The notes under the pieces: model-generated | Database searches by the model: none | What the model was told of the DNA's origin: nothing | The model's input: the letters and a program-made list of their open reading frames with translations, nothing else | In this document: in pieces, positions 4,056 to 6,279 of the stretch | How the letters are laid out: every line of letters starts with the position of its first letter | How positions within the stretch are numbered: the first letter of the stretch is position 1 | Origin: CAG-917 sp028724485 | GTDB taxonomy: Bacteria; Bacillota; Clostridia; Christensenellales; CAG-917 | NCBI GenBank assembly: GCA_028724485.1 | Contig: JAQYCY010000123.1 | Coordinates: 1-6,279, forward strand | Direction of reading: 5' to 3' | DNA: 6,279 nucleotides | Program-made: the position numbers and the translations under genes

Positions 4056-6008
4056 ATGGATGTTTCTTCAGTAAATAGCGACCTTATCCGCGGCAACGTT
4101 ACTACGATTATTTTGAACTCGCTCGCCGACGGTGACAGATACGGCTATGACATCTTAAAAGAAATAGAAGACCGAAGCGAAGGCAGATACAAACTTAAAC
4201 AAGCCACGCTTTACAGCTGTCTTAAAAGGCTCGAAAAAAGCGGGCTTATTTCATCATACGCAGGCGACCCCGACGTCACGGGCGGTGGTCAAAGACGCTA
4301 TTATCGACTTACCGACGAAGGCAAAAAGTATCTCGAAAAAGAAAAACAGGAATACGAATATTCCCGCACGATATTAGACAAGCTCGTTTCAAACGACGAC
4401 TTCGATTTTGAAAATCGCACTGCCCCGTTCAACGCCGACGAGCTTAGACCGTACACAAAACAAAAAGAAGAAAAGAAGGTCGTCTATAAAGAAAAAATAG
4501 TTTATAAATATATCGACCGCCCTAACTCGCCTTGTATTATTCCCGAAAAAGACGGGGCTTATATGAGCGACAAGGAAATTGAATTTTTGGAAGAATCGGC
4601 TATTAAGAATCCTTCAAAAATCTATCAAAACGGCGAAAACGAAAATATCGGACAGTCCGAACAACAATCCGTTGCAAACACCGAACAACAAGGCTCTCAA
4701 AACACAAACGAGAATTTACAAGCGGAAACTGCAAACGAAAACGTAGCGAGCGAAAATGCGAACGGCAGTTATACCGAAGAGCAAGGTTTTGCTTCGGCAA
4801 ATTCGGGCACGGCATCGGACGTCCCTGTCACAAACAATTACGATACCGAACCTACAAAACCTAGACGCACTCTTCAAGAAGTTTTTGAAGAAAAAGAAAG
4901 AGAAGCAAACGGGCAAGGTTGGCAAAACTTGTCGGAATTGCAAAGCGGCGAACAAACCGAACAAACTGCTCCGCAAGAGCCTGAACAATTCGATACTCGT
5001 ATGGCGTTTTTCGGAAACACGTTCGACGAGCGTCTTGACAATATGATTAAGGCAAGAAAAGAAGCGGCTATGGCAAATGCTTTAAACGGCAACTCTGCCG
5101 AAGTCGAGCCGCCTACTCATACGGGAATGCTCAAAATATTCTCCGTTATCGACGATGCGGAAGGTCGTCATTACGAAGAGCTTAAAAACAATCCGCCAAA
5201 ACCAGAAAACGAAATTCTTGTAAGCGAAACGAGAAGCCGTTCGCTAAAAGAAGTTTTGGAAGAAAAAGAAAGAGCGGCAAACGAGCGCAAAAAGCTCGAA
5301 CAGCAAAACGCTCCCGTTGAAGAACAAACCGAACCCGAACGTGAATATGCGACGAGCTACGTTACGCCTAAACTCGAAGGCAAGTTTGAGTTTGAAAATT
5401 CCGAAGAGCCTTACGTCGATTTCTTCGACGGACTGACGCACTCGGAAATTACTCCTGCCCCCGAAAAAGTCATCGAAGAGCGTCCGATTTATCAAGACGC
5501 CGTACTGCAAAACCGACTTTATTCAAAGGGTTTCAACTTAAAACCTTATGAAAAATCGAACACGCAAAACTATTATTACGGCAATTTTGTTTACATAAAC
5601 AAATTAAGACGAGACAGCAACCTTATCGCGCTTGCGACATATCTCGTTTTGCTTGCGATTTTATGGGGAACGTGTTATATGAAAGTTACGCAAAACTTAT
5701 TCATATCCGCCCTTGCAGTCGGAATCGGACTTTATCTCATTCCGCTGATAACTTACTTCGTACAACCTAAAAAGCGTTCAAAGGCAAAATACAGCTTTAA
5801 ATACGCAATGCTGAACGCCGCAATGCTGTTTATCGAACTATCGGTTATAGTCGCGCTCATAGGTTTCTTCATTGTAGGCGCGGACGTATCGAATCCGACA
5901 AGCGTCATTGCTCCGATTGTCGTTCCGATAACGCTTTTGACGACTTTGTTGTTCATGCCGATATATCACGGACTTCTTTACAACAGCAAAAAATATCACA
6001 TTCAATAA
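4056..6008 (+). CDS. Membrane-anchored PadR-family regulator with long linker and four C-terminal TM helices
   Basis: Residues about 8-110 are a canonical PadR winged helix: RGNVTTIILNSLADGDRYGY, then ATLYSCLKRLEKSGLI, then QRRYYRLTDEGK and a helical tail. Residues about 111-510 are a charged, E/N/Q/K-rich, probably flexible linker with two copies of a motif of the form R-S/T-L-x-E-V-x-E-E-K-E-R-x-A-N (271-285 and 395-409). Four hydrophobic helices lie near 521-541, 546-569, 584-608 and 615-637. KLRRD before the first and KKRSKAK after the second fit a positive-inside topology, with both termini cytoplasmic. PadR proteins are usually about 110-190 residues and soluble, so 650 residues with membrane helices is unusual. 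The ATG at 4056 follows AAGGTGA. The frame is continuous with no sign of frameshift. It is alone in its transcript and may control itself. Signal and target genes are unknown. The PadR domain is certain, the membrane anchor very likely and its sensing role inferred. Confidence 0.93.
   Translation: MDVSSVNSDLIRGNVTTIILNSLADGDRYGYDILKEIEDRSEGRYKLKQATLYSCLKRLEKSGLISSYAGDPDVTGGGQRRYYRLTDEGKKYLEKEKQEYEYSRTILDKLVSNDDFDFENRTAPFNADELRPYTKQKEEKKVVYKEKIVYKYIDRPNSPCIIPEKDGAYMSDKEIEFLEESAIKNPSKIYQNGENENIGQSEQQSVANTEQQGSQNTNENLQAETANENVASENANGSYTEEQGFASANSGTASDVPVTNNYDTEPTKPRRTLQEVFEEKEREANGQGWQNLSELQSGEQTEQTAPQEPEQFDTRMAFFGNTFDERLDNMIKARKEAAMANALNGNSAEVEPPTHTGMLKIFSVIDDAEGRHYEELKNNPPKPENEILVSETRSRSLKEVLEEKERAANERKKLEQQNAPVEEQTEPEREYATSYVTPKLEGKFEFENSEEPYVDFFDGLTHSEITPAPEKVIEERPIYQDAVLQNRLYSKGFNLKPYEKSNTQNYYYGNFVYINKLRRDSNLIALATYLVLLAILWGTCYMKVTQNLFISALAVGIGLYLIPLITYFVQPKKRSKAKYSFKYAMLNAAMLFIELSVIVALIGFFIVGADVSNPTSVIAPIVVPITLLTTLLFMPIYHGLLYNSKKYHIQ
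4877..4911 (+). repeat. Direct repeat copy A within the PadR-fusion linker
   Basis: This 35-base stretch matches 5249-5283 at 32 of 35 positions and is in the same reading frame, 372 bases (124 codons) apart. It encodes the EVFEEKEREAN part of the linker motif. Identity at both DNA and protein level points to internal duplication. Confidence 0.75.
5249..5283 (+). repeat. Direct repeat copy B within the PadR-fusion linker
   Basis: This is the second copy of the 35-base repeat at 4877-4911, with three substitutions, and encodes EVLEEKERAAN. The basic and acidic pattern is predicted to be helical. It may be a short binding motif, but its partner is unknown. Confidence 0.75.
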
Positions 6009-6009
6009 A

Positions 6010-6045
6010 ACAAAGTAAAGTCGGCGCTTGCCGATTTTATTTTGT
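6010..6045 (+). terminator. Intrinsic terminator of the PadR-fusion gene
   Basis: Starting two bases after the stop codon, ACAAAGTAAAGTCGGC (6010-6025) pairs with GCCGATTTTATTTTGT (6030-6045) over 16 positions, including two G-U pairs, around a GCTT loop. The GC-rich core followed by a U-rich arm (TTTTATTTT) is typical of an intrinsic terminator. The A-rich left arm gives a U-rich end on the minus strand too. Confidence 0.85.
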
Positions 6046-6048
6046 AAC

Positions 6049-6115
6049 GATGATTGCCTAAGATTCGACTTACAACAAAACTATACTTTACCTAAAATTT
6101 AATGCGGCAATCATC
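6049..6115. repeat. 10-bp perfect inverted repeat around 47 bases
   Basis: GATGATTGCC (6049-6058) and GGCAATCATC (6106-6115) are exact reverse complements separated by 47 AT-rich bases with no reading frame of note. The element sits between two convergent terminators. It could be a stem of a small RNA, a tiny inverted-repeat element or chance. No target-site duplication is obvious. Confidence 0.5.
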
Positions 6116-6148
6116 TGCGACATTTTGCAAACGCTAAAATAATGACAT

Positions 6149-6179
6149 AAAAAAAGCGTATCACAAATCGTAATACGCT
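6149..6179 (-). terminator. Intrinsic terminator after tRNA-Trp
   Basis: On the minus strand, two bases after the tRNA-Trp CCA, AGCGTATTAC (6179-6170) and GTGATACGCT (6164-6155) form a 10-bp stem with one G-U and a 5-nt loop (GATTT), followed by a run of T. Trp is therefore the last gene of its transcript, which enters from the right edge. Confidence 0.9.
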
Positions 6180-6181
6180 AT

Positions 6182-6256
6182 TGGCAGGGGAGACGCGATT
6201 CGAACACGCAACCAGCGGTTTTGGAGACCGCTGCTCTACCGTTGAGCCACTCCCCT
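6182..6256 (-). tRNA. tRNA-Trp (anticodon CCA)
   Basis: Acceptor arms AGGGGAG / CTCCCCT pair fully, with discriminator G as expected for bacterial Trp and an encoded CCA (6182-6184). The anticodon arm GCGGT-CTCCAAA-ACCGC presents CCA. The T arm GCGTG-TTCGAAT-CGCGT has two wobble pairs. The gene is 75 nt, convergent with the PadR-fusion gene and followed by its own terminator. Confidence 0.97.
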
Positions 6257-6266
6257 AAGCCTTAAT

Positions 6267-6277
6267 ATTATATTATA
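6267..6277 (-). promoter_or_regulatory. Possible -10 region for tRNA-Trp (-35 outside the window)
   Basis: The minus strand reads TATAATATAAT here, two overlapping perfect TATAAT hexamers (6277-6272 and 6272-6267), 10 to 15 bases before the tRNA-Trp 5' end. The -35 box would lie beyond the right edge, so the promoter cannot be confirmed. The AT-rich stretch could also be a spacer after another tRNA. Confidence 0.35.
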
Positions 6278-6279
6278 TC

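Noticed and set aside
4603..5956. Alternative-frame open stretches on both strands inside the PadR-fusion gene
   Set aside because: The purine-rich, low-complexity linker lowers stop frequency in other frames. None has a start signal or domain, and the main frame is continuous from PadR domain to membrane helices.
6257..6279. AT-rich right edge resembling the centre of a dif site
   Set aside because: Only an AT run is present, with no flanking Xer half-sites, and the sequence ends there. A -10 region for tRNA-Trp explains it better.

Overview
The window looks like chromosomal DNA of a moderately AT-rich Gram-positive bacterium, most likely an uncultured Clostridia-type Bacillota. Supporting signs are strong sigma-A style promoters (TTGACA, 17 bp, TATATT), Shine-Dalgarno sites, tRNA genes that all encode their own CCA, intrinsic terminators with U-tracts, and a Lrp-type regulator followed by an aminotransferase, an order also found in Bacillus subtilis (yugG-yugH, alaR-alaT). 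Placement below class level cannot be made from this sequence.

Left part (1-802). The minus strand carries a six-gene tRNA operon transcribed right to left in the order Pro(TGG), Ile2(CAT), Asp(GTC), Phe(GAA), Thr(TGT), Tyr(GTA). Its promoter lies at 827-855 and a strong hairpin terminator at 187-222 directly follows the Tyr gene. A perfect 15-bp hairpin sits in the Asp-Phe spacer. The first 185 bases are open in a plus-strand frame that stops just before the terminator. This may be the tail of an unidentified gene or a dispersed repeat.

Middle part (803-3822). A divergent, AT-rich intergenic region leads into a plus-strand operon of three tightly packed genes: a Lrp/AsnC regulator, a class I/II PLP-dependent aminotransferase overlapping it by 4 nt (ATGA), and, 6 nt further on, an intact XerC/XerD-like tyrosine recombinase. 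The first two form a plausible amino-acid-sensing regulator and enzyme pair. The recombinase is an unexpected partner. Two terminator-like hairpins follow (3830-3859 and 3899-3928).

Right part (3823-6279). A single gene with its own promoter encodes a 650-residue protein of unusual build: an N-terminal PadR winged-helix DNA-binding domain, a roughly 400-residue charged, Q/N/E-rich linker with a repeated motif, and four predicted C-terminal membrane helices. It appears to be a membrane-tethered PadR regulator and is the most noteworthy item here. It ends at a long hairpin terminator. A convergent minus-strand tRNA-Trp(CCA) gene with its own terminator closes the window.

All protein genes lie on the plus strand and all tRNA genes on the minus strand. 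No CRISPR array, insertion sequence or recognisable defence system is visible.
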